A stretch of 19,929 nucleotides of DNA from an uncultured Porphyromonadaceae bacterium (GTDB taxonomy: Bacteria; Bacteroidota; Bacteroidia; Bacteroidales; Coprobacteraceae), in the NCBI GenBank assembly GCA_900545915.1, contig URAV01000045.1, forward strand, positions 1 through 19,929. The letters are read 5' to 3'. A program made the position numbers and the translations under genes. The notes beneath the pieces are model-generated. The model searched no databases and was not told the origin of the DNA. It saw only the letters and a program-made list of their open reading frames with translations. How positions within the stretch are numbered: the first letter of the stretch is position 1; every line of letters starts with the position of its first letter. Shown here in pieces: positions 6,237-14,717 of the stretch.

Positions 6237-6623
6237 ATGAATAAGGAAAAATACATTATCGAGTACAGTCTGAACAATGTATCCCCTTCTGTTCTATGGA
6301 CATATGTAGGTACTGTCAACGGACTGGCAGATTGGTTTGCAGATACTGTTACTGCAGACGGAAAAGAATATACGTTCTTTTGGAATAAAATGCCTCAAAC
6401 TGCTCATCAGATCGGATATCGTTCTGGAGTATTTATCCGATTTCGTTGGGATGAAGAAGATGTCGATACGAAATCATATTTTGAATTCCGCATCAATGTA
6501 ATAGAATTGACAGGGGATGTTATTCTCGAAATTACCGATTATGCCTATCCTGATGAAAAAAGGGATAGTATCGATTTGTGGAACAGACAAATATCTTCTC
6601 TCAGACAACGGCTGGGAGCATAA
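6237..6623 (+). CDS. START-like (SRPBCC fold) domain protein
   Basis: The product is 128 residues from the ATG at 6237 (MNKEKYIIEYSLNN). An ATG two codons earlier at 6231 is also possible. The protein resembles the AHSA1/START-like family: a beta strand, then Trp-rich stretches (LADWFADTV, FFWNKMP, FRFRWDE) and a long C-terminal helix (LWNRQISSLRQRL). Such folds form a hydrophobic pocket, but the ligand here is unknown. It is cytoplasmic, with no signal peptide. The next gene on the strand is an LptF/G permease, separated by a perfect 17-bp hairpin, so the two are probably separate transcripts. The family call rests on remembered resemblance to Bacteroidetes proteins. Confidence 0.75.
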   Translation: MNKEKYIIEYSLNNVSPSVLWTYVGTVNGLADWFADTVTADGKEYTFFWNKMPQTAHQIGYRSGVFIRFRWDEEDVDTKSYFEFRINVIELTGDVILEITDYAYPDEKRDSIDLWNRQISSLRQRLGA

Positions 6624-6633
6624 AAAGATTTAA

Positions 6634-6681
6634 ATTATACAGAATATCTGTGTCATGTGCTCTCCAGATATTCTGTATAAT
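6634..6681 (+). terminator. Perfect 17-bp hairpin after the START-like gene
   Basis: The arms attatacagaatatctg (6634-6650) and cagatattctgtataat (6665-6681) are exact reverse complements around a 14-base loop. The hairpin begins 11 bases past the stop. No T run follows, so it may act as a 3' stabiliser or a weak terminator. Confidence 0.6.
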
Positions 6682-6795
6682 ATACGTAGCTTAATTAAAG
6701 TATCTTTCTGCATTTTATTCACAAGTGCTTTTTCGAAGTATTTACAATAAATGGTTTTTATGAATGCTTAATATCCTAAATTCGTTTTTTTGCAC

Positions 6796-6803
6796 TACTT
6801 TTG
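6796..6803 (+). promoter_or_regulatory. -7 box of the LptF/G gene
   Basis: TACTTTTG fits TAnnTTTG and lies 18 bases before the ATG at 6822. No clear -33 TTTG is seen. The box overlaps the TTG at 6801 that would open a longer frame, which argues that the true start is 6822. Confidence 0.5.
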
Positions 6804-6821
6804 CGACACAAAGTTAAAAGT

Positions 6822-8732
6822 ATGTTTCGTATCAAAAGATTATATCTCTTTATCTTACAAACATTCTTGCCCTTGTTTCTAATGACATTCTTCATTTGCT
6901 TGTTCATTATTCTTATGCAATTTTTATGGAGATATGTCGATGAACTGGTCGGGAAAGGAATAGAGATGTCTGTACTTGCCGAATTATTCTTTTATGCAGC
7001 AGTGTCTATGGTACCGATGTCGCTCCCGTTAGCATTATTGCTGGCATCTTTAATGACTTTCGGAAATTTAGGTGAACGACTCGAATTGTTGGCAATAAAA
7101 GCAGCCGGAGTATCGCTTCTGCATGTCATGCGTCCTTTAGTCATAGTAGTTGCCCTGATAGCTGTCGGAGCTTTCTTTTTTCAAAATGACATACTTCCGA
7201 AAGCTCAGGTAAAAATGTACACTCTACTCTACTCGATACGGCAAAAGTCTCCTGAGTTGGACATCCCCGAAGGAGTTTTTTACGATCAGATCAACGGATA
7301 TAACCTTTATGTCAAAGAAAAAGACAGAAAAACCGGGATGATGAGAGATCTGATGATCTATGATTTATCAGGCGGTTTCGATAACGCAATGGTCATTCTG
7401 GCCGATTCAGGAAAACTCAAATTGACCGAAGACAAACAATACTTATTCCTTACTTTATACAGCGGCGAATCTTTTGAAAATCTGAAAAGTCAAAGAACAG
7501 CTGTAAATAGCGTTCCTTATCGGCGTGAAACTTTTTCGACAAAAGAAATCTTAATACCATTTGATGCCGGATTTAACCGTATGGATGACGGAGTAATGCA
7601 AAATCAATACATCGGTAAAGACATGCACGAACTGCGAACTTCTATCGACTCCATGACCTTAAGAATGGATAGTATCGGCAACAGTTTCGGAAAAGAACTT
7701 ACGAACTCCGGATATTTCACGTTGTATAACAATGAACGACGAGACAGTACTTATAAAGAACGATCTGCAACTGCAACTATAAATATAGACAGCATATACG
7801 CATCGGCATCTTTACAACAAAGAGAATCTATGCTGAACCGTGCTGTTTCAAGAGCCGAAACCGTACGTCAAGACTACGAATATAAAAGTATGCTTTCTGA
7901 CGGAGACCAACGGATCATTCGTCGTCATGAAATGGAAATGCACAAAAAATTTACTCTTTCTTTTGCATGCCTGATTTTTTTCTTTATCGGAGCTCCCTTA
8001 GGTGCAATCATCCGGAAAGGCGGGTTGGGAACTCCGGTTGTCGTATCGGTATTATTATTTATATTTTACTACATCATAGACAACTCCGGATATAAAATGG
8101 CGAGAGATGGCCGTTGGGAAGTATGGGAGGGTATGTGGTTAAGTTCTGCAGTATTACTGCCGTTAGGTATTTTCCTCACCTATAAAGCCGTCAACGATGC
8201 AGATGTTTTCAATAAAGACCTTTATATGAACTTCATTTATAAACTGATCGGTAAAAAAGAAACTCGCCATATTACCATGAAAGAAGTAATAATAGATGAA
8301 GTCGATATAAATGAAGCAGAAAAACGAGTAGAACAAATAGGTATTCTCTGTGACCGGATGCAAAAAAATACCGGTAAGAAACGACAATCTTACTATCAGT
8401 ACTGGACGCAAGGTTACGATAAACATTTACTTCGTTCTCTAAAAACAGAAGTTGACAACTGGGTAGAATATGCTCAGAATACTCGATCTCAAATATTAAT
8501 AAGTAAATTGATAAATTATCCTGTTCTCCGCATGCTGCTACTATACCAGCCATGTCGAATACGATGGATAGGAATTGTCATGACCGTTTTATTTCCCATA
8601 TCCATACCTATATATTTGGTCGGTTGCTGGGAACAACACCGATTAAGGCAAGAATTACAAACTATACAAAAAACAAATCAAGAAGTTCTTGCTATTATAC
8701 GAGAAACAGAGCAAAAATCCGAAACTCAATAA
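6822..8732 (+). CDS. LptF/LptG family permease with C-terminal extension
   Basis: The protein has 636 residues from the ATG at 6822; a TTG seven codons earlier lies inside the promoter box. LptF and LptG form the membrane part of the LptB2FG transporter that lifts LPS from the inner membrane. The fold is visible: an N-terminal membrane helix (about 10-35), two more near 50-80 and 100-120, and a long periplasmic beta-rich part (about 125-365). A helix group follows at about 375-465 (SFACLIFFFIGAPLGAIIRKGG is the conserved part). The E. coli proteins have about 360 residues; here an extra 160 or so follow. These hold a charged helical part, one more membrane helix (about 585-610) and a short coiled coil. 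This long form occurs in Bacteroidetes. Whether it is LptF or LptG cannot be decided. Confidence 0.88.
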   Translation: MFRIKRLYLFILQTFLPLFLMTFFICLFIILMQFLWRYVDELVGKGIEMSVLAELFFYAAVSMVPMSLPLALLLASLMTFGNLGERLELLAIKAAGVSLLHVMRPLVIVVALIAVGAFFFQNDILPKAQVKMYTLLYSIRQKSPELDIPEGVFYDQINGYNLYVKEKDRKTGMMRDLMIYDLSGGFDNAMVILADSGKLKLTEDKQYLFLTLYSGESFENLKSQRTAVNSVPYRRETFSTKEILIPFDAGFNRMDDGVMQNQYIGKDMHELRTSIDSMTLRMDSIGNSFGKELTNSGYFTLYNNERRDSTYKERSATATINIDSIYASASLQQRESMLNRAVSRAETVRQDYEYKSMLSDGDQRIIRRHEMEMHKKFTLSFACLIFFFIGAPLGAIIRKGGLGTPVVVSVLLFIFYYIIDNSGYKMARDGRWEVWEGMWLSSAVLLPLGIFLTYKAVNDADVFNKDLYMNFIYKLIGKKETRHITMKEVIIDEVDINEAEKRVEQIGILCDRMQKNTGKKRQSYYQYWTQGYDKHLLRSLKTEVDNWVEYAQNTRSQILISKLINYPVLRMLLLYQPCRIRWIGIVMTVLFPISIPIYLVGCWEQHRLRQELQTIQKTNQEVLAIIRETEQKSETQ

Positions 8733-8762
8733 TTTAAGAATTTCCTTTTTTCGAATTTACCC

Positions 8763-8787
8763 ATTCCGGTGTCTGTTCATCCGGAAT
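8763..8787. promoter_or_regulatory. Interrupted palindrome before ribBA
   Basis: attccgg (8763-8769) and ccggaat (8781-8787) are perfect 7-bp arms around 11 bases, ending 16 bases before the ribBA start. It could be a small leader hairpin or a repressor site. It is far too small for an FMN riboswitch. Confidence 0.3.
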
Positions 8788-8803
8788 ACTAAATACAAAG
8801 ATT

Positions 8804-10021
8804 ATGAATGAAATAAAACTGAATACGATAGAAGAAGCGATAGAAGATTTTCGGGAGGGAAAATTTATTATCGTTGTCGATGATGAAGACCGGGAAAATG
8901 AAGGAGATTTCATTATTGCAGCAGAAAAAATAACTCCGGAAAAGGTTAATTTCATGCTCACCCATGGACGTGGAGTATTATGTGCCCCGATAACGGAAGA
9001 GCGATGTGAAGAGTTAGATCTGAACATGCAGGTTGCAAACAATACATCGATACATGAAACCCCTTTTACCATAACGGTGGATAAATTAGGAGGTGGATGC
9101 ACAACAGGCGTTTCTATGTTCGACCGGGCTGAAACAATCCGTGCATTAGCCGATCCGAAAACAAAGCCGTCAGATTTAGGACGTCCGGGACACGTAAACC
9201 CTCTTCGTGCCCGCTCCAGAGGAGTATTGCGCAGATCCGGACATACTGAAGCTGCCGTAGATTTAGCTCGTTTGGCAGGTTTGTACCCGGCAGGGGCATT
9301 GATAGAGATCATTAACGAAGACGGGACAATGGCTCGTCTCCCTCAATTGATGGAAGTCTCCCGAAAATTCGGTATCAAGATCATCTGTATCAAAGACCTC
9401 ATCGCTTATCGCTTAAAGGAAGAATCGATTGTCGAAAAAGGTGTAGAGGTAAATATGCCTACGGCATACGGACATTTCAGATTAATCCCATTCAGACAAG
9501 TTTCCAACGGACTCGAACACATCGCCCTTATAAAAGGCGAATGGAAACCGGACGAACCGATATTGGTACGAGTCCATTCGTCCTGCATGACGGGAGATAT
9601 ATTCGGTTCGAAACGGTGCGAATGTGGAGAACAATTGCACAAAGCGATGGAAATGATCGAAAAAGAAGGAAAAGGCGTCATCGTATATATGAATCAAGAA
9701 GGCAGAGGTATAGGCCTTATGAATAAAATGAAAGCTTATAAATTACAAGAAGAAGGTTTAGATACGGTAGATGCTAATCTTCATCTCGGATTCAAAGCCG
9801 ATGAACGAGATTATGGCGTAGGGGCTAATATACTCCGCGAATTAGGAGTCCGTAAAATGAAATTAATGACCAACAATCCTGTAAAACGCATCGGATTAAA
9901 AGGTTATGGACTGGAGATCGTGGAAAATGTACCGATCGAAGTAGAACCGAACCCGTATAATATGTTCTATATGAAAACAAAAAAAGAACGTATGGGACAC
10001 GACCTGCATAAAATAGAATAA
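8804..10021 (+). CDS. ribBA: Bifunctional 3,4-dihydroxy-2-butanone-4-phosphate synthase / GTP cyclohydrolase II
   Basis: This fused 405-residue enzyme makes both starting compounds of riboflavin. The RibB domain (about 1-205) converts ribulose 5-phosphate and carries DDEDRENEGD at 26-35 and the GHTEAAVDLARLAGL block at 146-160. The RibA domain (about 206-405) opens GTP. Its zinc cysteines are C261, C272 and C274 in the HSSCMTGD and RCECGEQL motifs, and EGRGIGL follows at 299-305. Both active sites look intact, so both activities are expected. The start at 8804 (MNEIKLNTIEEAIEDF) agrees with the family. It lies 71 bases after the LptF/G gene, so co-transcription is possible. A strong hairpin follows the gene. 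No other rib gene is in the window. Confidence 0.96.
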   Translation: MNEIKLNTIEEAIEDFREGKFIIVVDDEDRENEGDFIIAAEKITPEKVNFMLTHGRGVLCAPITEERCEELDLNMQVANNTSIHETPFTITVDKLGGGCTTGVSMFDRAETIRALADPKTKPSDLGRPGHVNPLRARSRGVLRRSGHTEAAVDLARLAGLYPAGALIEIINEDGTMARLPQLMEVSRKFGIKIICIKDLIAYRLKEESIVEKGVEVNMPTAYGHFRLIPFRQVSNGLEHIALIKGEWKPDEPILVRVHSSCMTGDIFGSKRCECGEQLHKAMEMIEKEGKGVIVYMNQEGRGIGLMNKMKAYKLQEEGLDTVDANLHLGFKADERDYGVGANILRELGVRKMKLMTNNPVKRIGLKGYGLEIVENVPIEVEPNPYNMFYMKTKKERMGHDLHKIE

Positions 10022-10040
10022 AGTTGCTAAAGAATCACAT

Positions 10041-10081
10041 ATCAACGGCGGCATCTATTTTTTATAGATACCGCCGTTGAT
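10041..10081 (+). terminator. Hairpin terminator after ribBA
   Basis: The arms atcaacggcggcatctat (10041-10058) and atagataccgccgttgat (10064-10081) pair at 17 of 18 positions with a five-base loop. The T run afterwards is poor (atttcttta). Position 20 bases past the ribBA stop and the long GC-containing stem favour a terminator. Confidence 0.7.
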
Positions 10082-10132
10082 ATTTCTTTACCGGAAAATT
10101 TAAACAGGTACTATAATTTCCCACTTTATTAT

Positions 10133-10163
10133 TTTGAGAGATCAAAGATCTTTTTTTATTTTG
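10133..10163 (+). promoter_or_regulatory. Possible promoter of the kdpD-kdpE genes
   Basis: TTTG (10133-10136) is followed after 20 bases by TATTTTG, one base short of TAnnTTTG, and the ATG is 31 bases further. Between the two boxes lies agatc-aaa-gatct (10139-10151), a perfect small inverted repeat that could be an operator. Confidence 0.4.
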
Positions 10164-10194
10164 TTAAACATTCCGATATAAAACATACTTTCCT

Positions 10195-12834
10195 ATGAAT
10201 AAAGTTTTTCGGTTCAAACCTCAAAAGAGAGTCAGCTTACTCAATCCCGAGCGAAAAACAAAAGGACAATTGACCTTGTTCTTCGGAATGTGTATGGGTA
10301 TAGGCAAAACCCACTTAATGTTACAAGAAGGAATCCAATTGATAAACGACGGCTTCGATGTTGTCTTAGCAAATTATAACTCGCACGGAAATGAGGAAAT
10401 AGAACGATTAGCTGCACAGATAGAACAAATCCCATCGAAAAAGAATGGAGAAATAAATCTCGATTATATAATCAAACGCGATCCTCAAATCGTTTTGATA
10501 GATGAAATGGCTCATCAAAATCCCGATGGCAGCCGGCACAAACATCGACATCAAGATATTGAAGAACTGCTTGACGACGGAATACACGTATATACAACTC
10601 TAAGCGTGTTACAATTGGAAAGCAAGGCTTACTCTGTTCAAGAAAATACCGAGTATTACACTACATACACCGTTCCGGATATTTTATTCGAACTGGCAGA
10701 AAAGGTTCATTATATAGACGCATCTCCTCAAGAAATAGCAAAACGATTTCTCGACAAAAGTATTTATCTCGACCAACATTTAGGAGAACATTATCGAAAA
10801 GCATTTTTTTCGATCAAGAACCTTCATTTATTACAACGCCTTTGCAAACAAATGATGGCATTCCGCCGGAATGAAAAACAACGCCAGTATCTTTATGAGC
10901 ACCATATGCAGGAAGACACTATTACCGGAGTAAAATTATTGATCTCCATTAATGAAAGTCCACATATGGAAAGCTTTATCCGAAGATCTAAAAACCTATC
11001 CTATACCTTAGGTGTTCCTCTCTATGCCGTATATTTTGACTCTACCGGAAGATTGTCAAATAAAGAGCAGGAACAACTCAACAAAAATATCAGCATGGCC
11101 TATCGGTTAGGAGTATTCGTTATCCGATCAACAGGAGAAAGCTGGGTATCGAGCATGCTGGATGTAATTCGTATCGAAAAAATAACACATTTAATTTTCG
11201 AGAGACTTCCGAATGAAAAATATATAAAGCGAATTTTCAGACGAAGCGAACTGGATCGTCTTATCTCTAAATGTAAAAATCTCGACATCTATATTCTTTC
11301 GAATGAAAGTATCCTCGAACGAAAAAAGAAATTTTTCAGAATCAATACATCCGGTTTCAAAACTTCTGTCGGTAATTATATTAAATCGGCAGCAATAACA
11401 TTGTCTGCAGTCGCGATGTTAAGTCCATTCGTGGGAATGGTAAGCGAAGTGTCCTCTGGGTACATATTTCTTATCATTCTCGCATTACAGTCTATCTATT
11501 TTTCAACCGGACCGATTCTCTTATCTGCTTTACTTAGTGCGAGCATATACGACATATTTTTTACGATTCCTTACGGTACTCCGTCCCTTTCTTCTCCCGA
11601 CGACTGGTTACAATTTTTTATGTTTCTCGCAATTCCGTTTATCAATATTATGCTGGCCACCCGATTAAGAAAACAAGAACAACAAAGCCGCAAAAGAGAA
11701 CAGATATCAAATGCCATGTTCAACTTTTCGAAACATCTCAGTACTGCCAGCGGAATTAATTCTATTCTCGAAATATCAGCAAAAGCAATCAACGACAGTT
11801 TTAAACTGAAATGCGCATTTATTCTAAAAAACAACAAAGGAGGGTTAAGCAATTCCACCTCACCTCATAGTAATTTCTCGCTTACCAGTAACGAATTTAA
11901 AGTAGCACAATGGGTATTCGACAAACGTAAACAAGCCGGTAAATCAACAGAAAATTATATGTATGAAGAACATACATTTTATCCGCTTAACAGCCTTAAA
12001 ATGAGAATGGGTGTCGTCGTTCTCGAATTTAAAAAATTATTCGATGCCGAAGAAGAACTCTTGTGGCTTACGTTGAAAAGGCAAATCTCAAATGCACTTG
12101 AACGGGAATATTTGAACGATATGGCCAGACAAGCCTCTGTATTAAGCGAATCAGACCGATTGTATAAAACTCTTTTCAACTCTATATCTCATGAATTACG
12201 TATTCCGGTAACCTCGATTCTTTCTGCCTCTGAAACTTTGAAAGAGATAGAACAAGGTATCAGCAAGGATATAGGAGAAGAAATTTATATGGCTGCCCAA
12301 AGACTACACCGGCTTATCGAGAATCTACTCAGTATGTCGAGATTAGATTCCGGCAGGCTTTCTCCTCGTTTCGACTGGTACGATGTGCATGATCTTGTAA
12401 ATTCGGTAACCGGGTTACTCAAAAACGAACTAAAAGAATATGATCTTTCTATAAATATTCCGGACGATATGCCTTTGGTACGCATCGATTTCGGACTCAT
12501 CGAACAGGTGATGTACAATTTATTATACAATATCACAGTATATGTCCCGTCCCACACATTGATCGAATTAGATTTCCAGCACGACGGAACAAATTTCTGC
12601 ATATCTATTACCGACTACGGGAAAGGATTTGCAGACAAAGATTTACCCTACATCTTCAACAAATTCTACCGGGGTGAATCTGGAATTACAGGAGGATCGG
12701 GTCTCGGATTATCCATTGTCAAAGGATACATAGATATCCACAAAGGTCAGGTAGAAGCCAGTAATGTTATCGGAAAAGGAGCAAATATTTTTATCCGTAT
12801 TCCCAGTATGTTACCTTTGATAGATAATTTTTGA
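10195..12834 (+). CDS. KdpD-like sensor histidine kinase
   Basis: The 879-residue protein has the full KdpD layout. The N-terminal KdpD ATP-binding domain (about 20-220) has a Walker A site at 31-39 and the block DEMAHQNPDGSRHKHRHQD at 103-121. A universal-stress-like domain follows (about 235-375). Four closely spaced membrane helices lie at about 395-500 and a GAF-like linker at 515-650. The kinase core has H666 in ISHELRIPVTSI, N775/N779 in the N box, and GKGFADKD and GGSGLGLSIV. The Walker A site reads GMCMGIGKT where KdpD usually has a proline, and the N box has NITVYVP where NAAKYTP is common. KdpD senses K+ limitation and turgor elsewhere. No kdpFABC pump lies in the window, so the target is open. 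The partner regulator starts 20 bases downstream. Confidence 0.88.
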   Translation: MNKVFRFKPQKRVSLLNPERKTKGQLTLFFGMCMGIGKTHLMLQEGIQLINDGFDVVLANYNSHGNEEIERLAAQIEQIPSKKNGEINLDYIIKRDPQIVLIDEMAHQNPDGSRHKHRHQDIEELLDDGIHVYTTLSVLQLESKAYSVQENTEYYTTYTVPDILFELAEKVHYIDASPQEIAKRFLDKSIYLDQHLGEHYRKAFFSIKNLHLLQRLCKQMMAFRRNEKQRQYLYEHHMQEDTITGVKLLISINESPHMESFIRRSKNLSYTLGVPLYAVYFDSTGRLSNKEQEQLNKNISMAYRLGVFVIRSTGESWVSSMLDVIRIEKITHLIFERLPNEKYIKRIFRRSELDRLISKCKNLDIYILSNESILERKKKFFRINTSGFKTSVGNYIKSAAITLSAVAMLSPFVGMVSEVSSGYIFLIILALQSIYFSTGPILLSALLSASIYDIFFTIPYGTPSLSSPDDWLQFFMFLAIPFINIMLATRLRKQEQQSRKREQISNAMFNFSKHLSTASGINSILEISAKAINDSFKLKCAFILKNNKGGLSNSTSPHSNFSLTSNEFKVAQWVFDKRKQAGKSTENYMYEEHTFYPLNSLKMRMGVVVLEFKKLFDAEEELLWLTLKRQISNALEREYLNDMARQASVLSESDRLYKTLFNSISHELRIPVTSILSASETLKEIEQGISKDIGEEIYMAAQRLHRLIENLLSMSRLDSGRLSPRFDWYDVHDLVNSVTGLLKNELKEYDLSINIPDDMPLVRIDFGLIEQVMYNLLYNITVYVPSHTLIELDFQHDGTNFCISITDYGKGFADKDLPYIFNKFYRGESGITGGSGLGLSIVKGYIDIHKGQVEASNVIGKGANIFIRIPSMLPLIDNF

Positions 12835-12854
12835 TTTTTACTAATACATATAAT

Positions 12855-13550
12855 ATGAACAATAACAGCATCCTGATTATTGACGACGAAGTACAGATAC
12901 GACGCTTATTGAGCATTACTCTGGAAATGAGCAAATATAAAGTATTGGTCGCCTCTAATGCCAAAGAAGGATTAATGGCCGCCGCCATGCATTCTCCGAC
13001 ATTGATCATTCTCGATCTCGGGTTACCAGATGAAGATGGACAATCTGTTTTGCGAAAACTACGAGAGTGGTATAAAAATCCCATTATCATTTTATCTGCC
13101 CGCACGCATGAAGAAGAGATTGTAAAAGCCCTTGACTCCGGAGCGAATGATTATCTGACCAAACCGTTTCATAATGGCGAGCTATTAGCCCGCATCCGGT
13201 CGGCAATACGTTCTATTCGGGAAGAAAAAGACCAATCGGCAATTCTCTCATTCGGCGATTTAACCATAGATATGCTAAACCATTGCGTAAAAAAGAAAAA
13301 CGAAATCATAAAATTGACAAGTACCGAATTTTCGATATTGTCTCTAATGGCACAAAATGCGGGGAAAGTCCTTACTCATCAATATTTGTTAAAAGAAGTA
13401 TGGGGTGTAGCCTATCAGAGCCAACCCCAATATTTACGAGTATTTATAGCTCAATTAAGAAAAAAGATCGAAAACGATCCCTCTTTCCCGGCATTTATTC
13501 TTACCGAATCAGGAATAGGATATCGCTTCAGTGAACAGACAGAGAGATAA
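12855..13550 (+). CDS. KdpE-like response regulator, OmpR family
   Basis: The product has 231 residues from the ATG at 12855. A TTG in the same frame at 12831 overlaps the kinase stop and is unlikely. The receiver domain (about 1-120) has the acidic pair D10-D11, the phospho-acceptor D54 in LIILDLGLPDEDG, the switch serine in ILSAR and the lysine in TKPF. The winged-helix DNA-binding domain (about 130-228) ends with the usual GIGYRF. It is the cognate partner of the kinase 20 bases upstream. It probably regulates potassium or osmotic genes, but no pump genes are adjacent. The closest gene downstream encodes a Sua5/YciO protein, 64 bases away. Confidence 0.92.
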   Translation: MNNNSILIIDDEVQIRRLLSITLEMSKYKVLVASNAKEGLMAAAMHSPTLIILDLGLPDEDGQSVLRKLREWYKNPIIILSARTHEEEIVKALDSGANDYLTKPFHNGELLARIRSAIRSIREEKDQSAILSFGDLTIDMLNHCVKKKNEIIKLTSTEFSILSLMAQNAGKVLTHQYLLKEVWGVAYQSQPQYLRVFIAQLRKKIENDPSFPAFILTESGIGYRFSEQTER

Positions 13551-13614
13551 ACAATCCCTTATAAACCTTTGTTTCCAATCACGGTCAATAACAAACAATA
13601 TATACAGTTTTATC

Positions 13615-14226
13615 ATGGAAGTTATCAGAATATATCCGGAAAACCCGAATCCAAAAGAAATAAACAAAGTGGTTAATGTCCTCAAAGAAGGAGGACTGAT
13701 AGTATATCCGACAGACACTGTATATGCAATCGGATGTGACGCTCTTAATGTTCGTGCCGTTGAGCGAATATGCCGCCTAAAAGGTATTAATCCTCAAAAA
13801 GTCAATCTATCGATCATTTGTTATGATCTCAGCAATATCAGTCAATACGCTAAAGTAAACAACGAGCATTTCAAATTGATGAAAAAAAATCTACCGGGTC
13901 CGTTTACATTCATACTACCTACTCACTCCAATCTTCCTAAGATTTACAAAAACCGTAAAACAGTGGGGATTCGTGTCCCTGACAATTCTATAATTCGGGA
14001 AATCGTACATCAGTTGGAAAATCCGGTACTAACAACTTCAGTACGTGATGAAGACGAGATTCTGGAATATACTACCGATCCCGAACTCATTGCAGAAAAA
14101 TATGAAAATGACGTCGATATTGTCATCAATGGGGGATATGGGGGCATAGAGGCTTCTACTATTGTAGATTGTAGCGAAGACGACGCATTCATCGTCCGTG
14201 AAGGAAAAGGGAAATTGATTTGGTAA
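13615..14226 (+). CDS. Sua5/YciO/YrdC family protein, YciO-like
   Basis: The product has 203 residues from the ATG at 13615. A longer frame to 13531 overlaps kdpE by 20 bases and its first 28 codons do not look like the family. Proteins of this fold bind nucleic acid and ATP, and the Sua5/TsaC members make threonylcarbamoyl-AMP for the t6A modification of tRNA. The opening block YPTDTVYAIGCD (31-42) is clear. The next block reads RLKGINPQKVNLSIICYDL, which is closer to YciO than to TsaC. The TsaC-type SAN motif is replaced by TTSVRDEDE. Because YciO has at most weak activity in E. coli, a t6A role is uncertain. No C-terminal Sua5 domain is present. Confidence 0.85.
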   Translation: MEVIRIYPENPNPKEINKVVNVLKEGGLIVYPTDTVYAIGCDALNVRAVERICRLKGINPQKVNLSIICYDLSNISQYAKVNNEHFKLMKKNLPGPFTFILPTHSNLPKIYKNRKTVGIRVPDNSIIREIVHQLENPVLTTSVRDEDEILEYTTDPELIAEKYENDVDIVINGGYGGIEASTIVDCSEDDAFIVREGKGKLIW

Positions 14227-14717
14227 CCCAATGATACTTAACCTTTAAATTCTGTTTAAAGTTTCCGATAAAATAATCCGGACAAACACTTAGAGCCTGT
14301 TTAAATTTTACTCAGATCAGTTTTGAGAGTTTCTTTCGAGGATGTTTTTCTGATTTTACGAGGAGGATATCAGGCTATCTTCCTCGTAAAAAAATCAGAA
14401 AAATATTTTCAAAAACAAAAGACTTCGATTGACATCGAAGCCCTTTGTATAAGAAGTTTTTCAGATCCGAAGCCGGAAGTCAATTCACTATTCTTCATAA
14501 GGTGTCTAAGAGTAAATAAAATAACATGCTTTGATGGATTCACATCCTAAAACAATTACTTTTCCAAAACCTCAGACCTGAAAAACTATATTATAATTAT
14601 AATTTATGTGCATCTCTATGCTTATGTCGCTAATATGTTTTTTCAGAACATATCTTATTGTGCAAAAATAGTCATTTTATATGACGAAATAAAATTTAAT
14701 ACTAAATATTTTTTATA
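14227..14717. other. Intergenic region of 491 bases between convergent genes
   Basis: The region holds a small palindrome (ctttaaa and tttaaag, 14243-14261), repeat copy 2 (14292-14412) and a short hairpin with arms cttcgat and atcgaag (14423-14440). Reading frames here are short, cross the repeat or cover the acyltransferase antisense, and lack protein character. Nothing else is recognisable between 14441 and 14717. Confidence 0.6.
14292..14412. repeat. Dispersed non-coding repeat, copy 2, with strong central hairpin
   Basis: It opens with agagcctgtttaaatttt (14293-14310), which also opens copy 3 with one change. The exact core tttcgaggatgt follows at 14334-14345. A long hairpin comes next: acgaggaggat (14358-14368) pairs with atcttcctcgt (14376-14386) at 10 of 11 positions, and the pairing continues outward through tctgatttt and aaaatcaga. 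The opposite terminal repeat is not recognisable, so the copy looks truncated or eroded on its right side. Confidence 0.75.

Noticed and set aside
6801..6821. TTG start seven codons upstream for the LptF/G gene
   Set aside because: The TTG is part of the TACTTTTG promoter box; the ATG at 6822 begins a typical N-terminus.
8733..8803. FMN riboswitch before ribBA
   Set aside because: Only 71 bases separate the genes, with one 7-bp hairpin and none of the conserved riboswitch blocks.
8734..9312. 192-codon open frame on the minus strand
   Set aside because: It lies wholly antisense to the RibB half of ribBA, whose motifs are intact. The translation is Ser- and Ala-rich without family character.
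12831..12854. TTG start for the KdpE-like gene overlapping the kinase stop
   Set aside because: The added residues are not like a receiver domain; the ATG at 12855 is followed directly by the first beta strand.
13531..13614. Extended start of the YciO-like gene inside kdpE
   Set aside because: The extra 28 residues do not match the family, and the ATG at 13615 gives a normal length.
14323..14550. 75-codon frame on the plus strand
   Set aside because: It starts inside the dispersed repeat and reads through its hairpin; no protein signal or start context.
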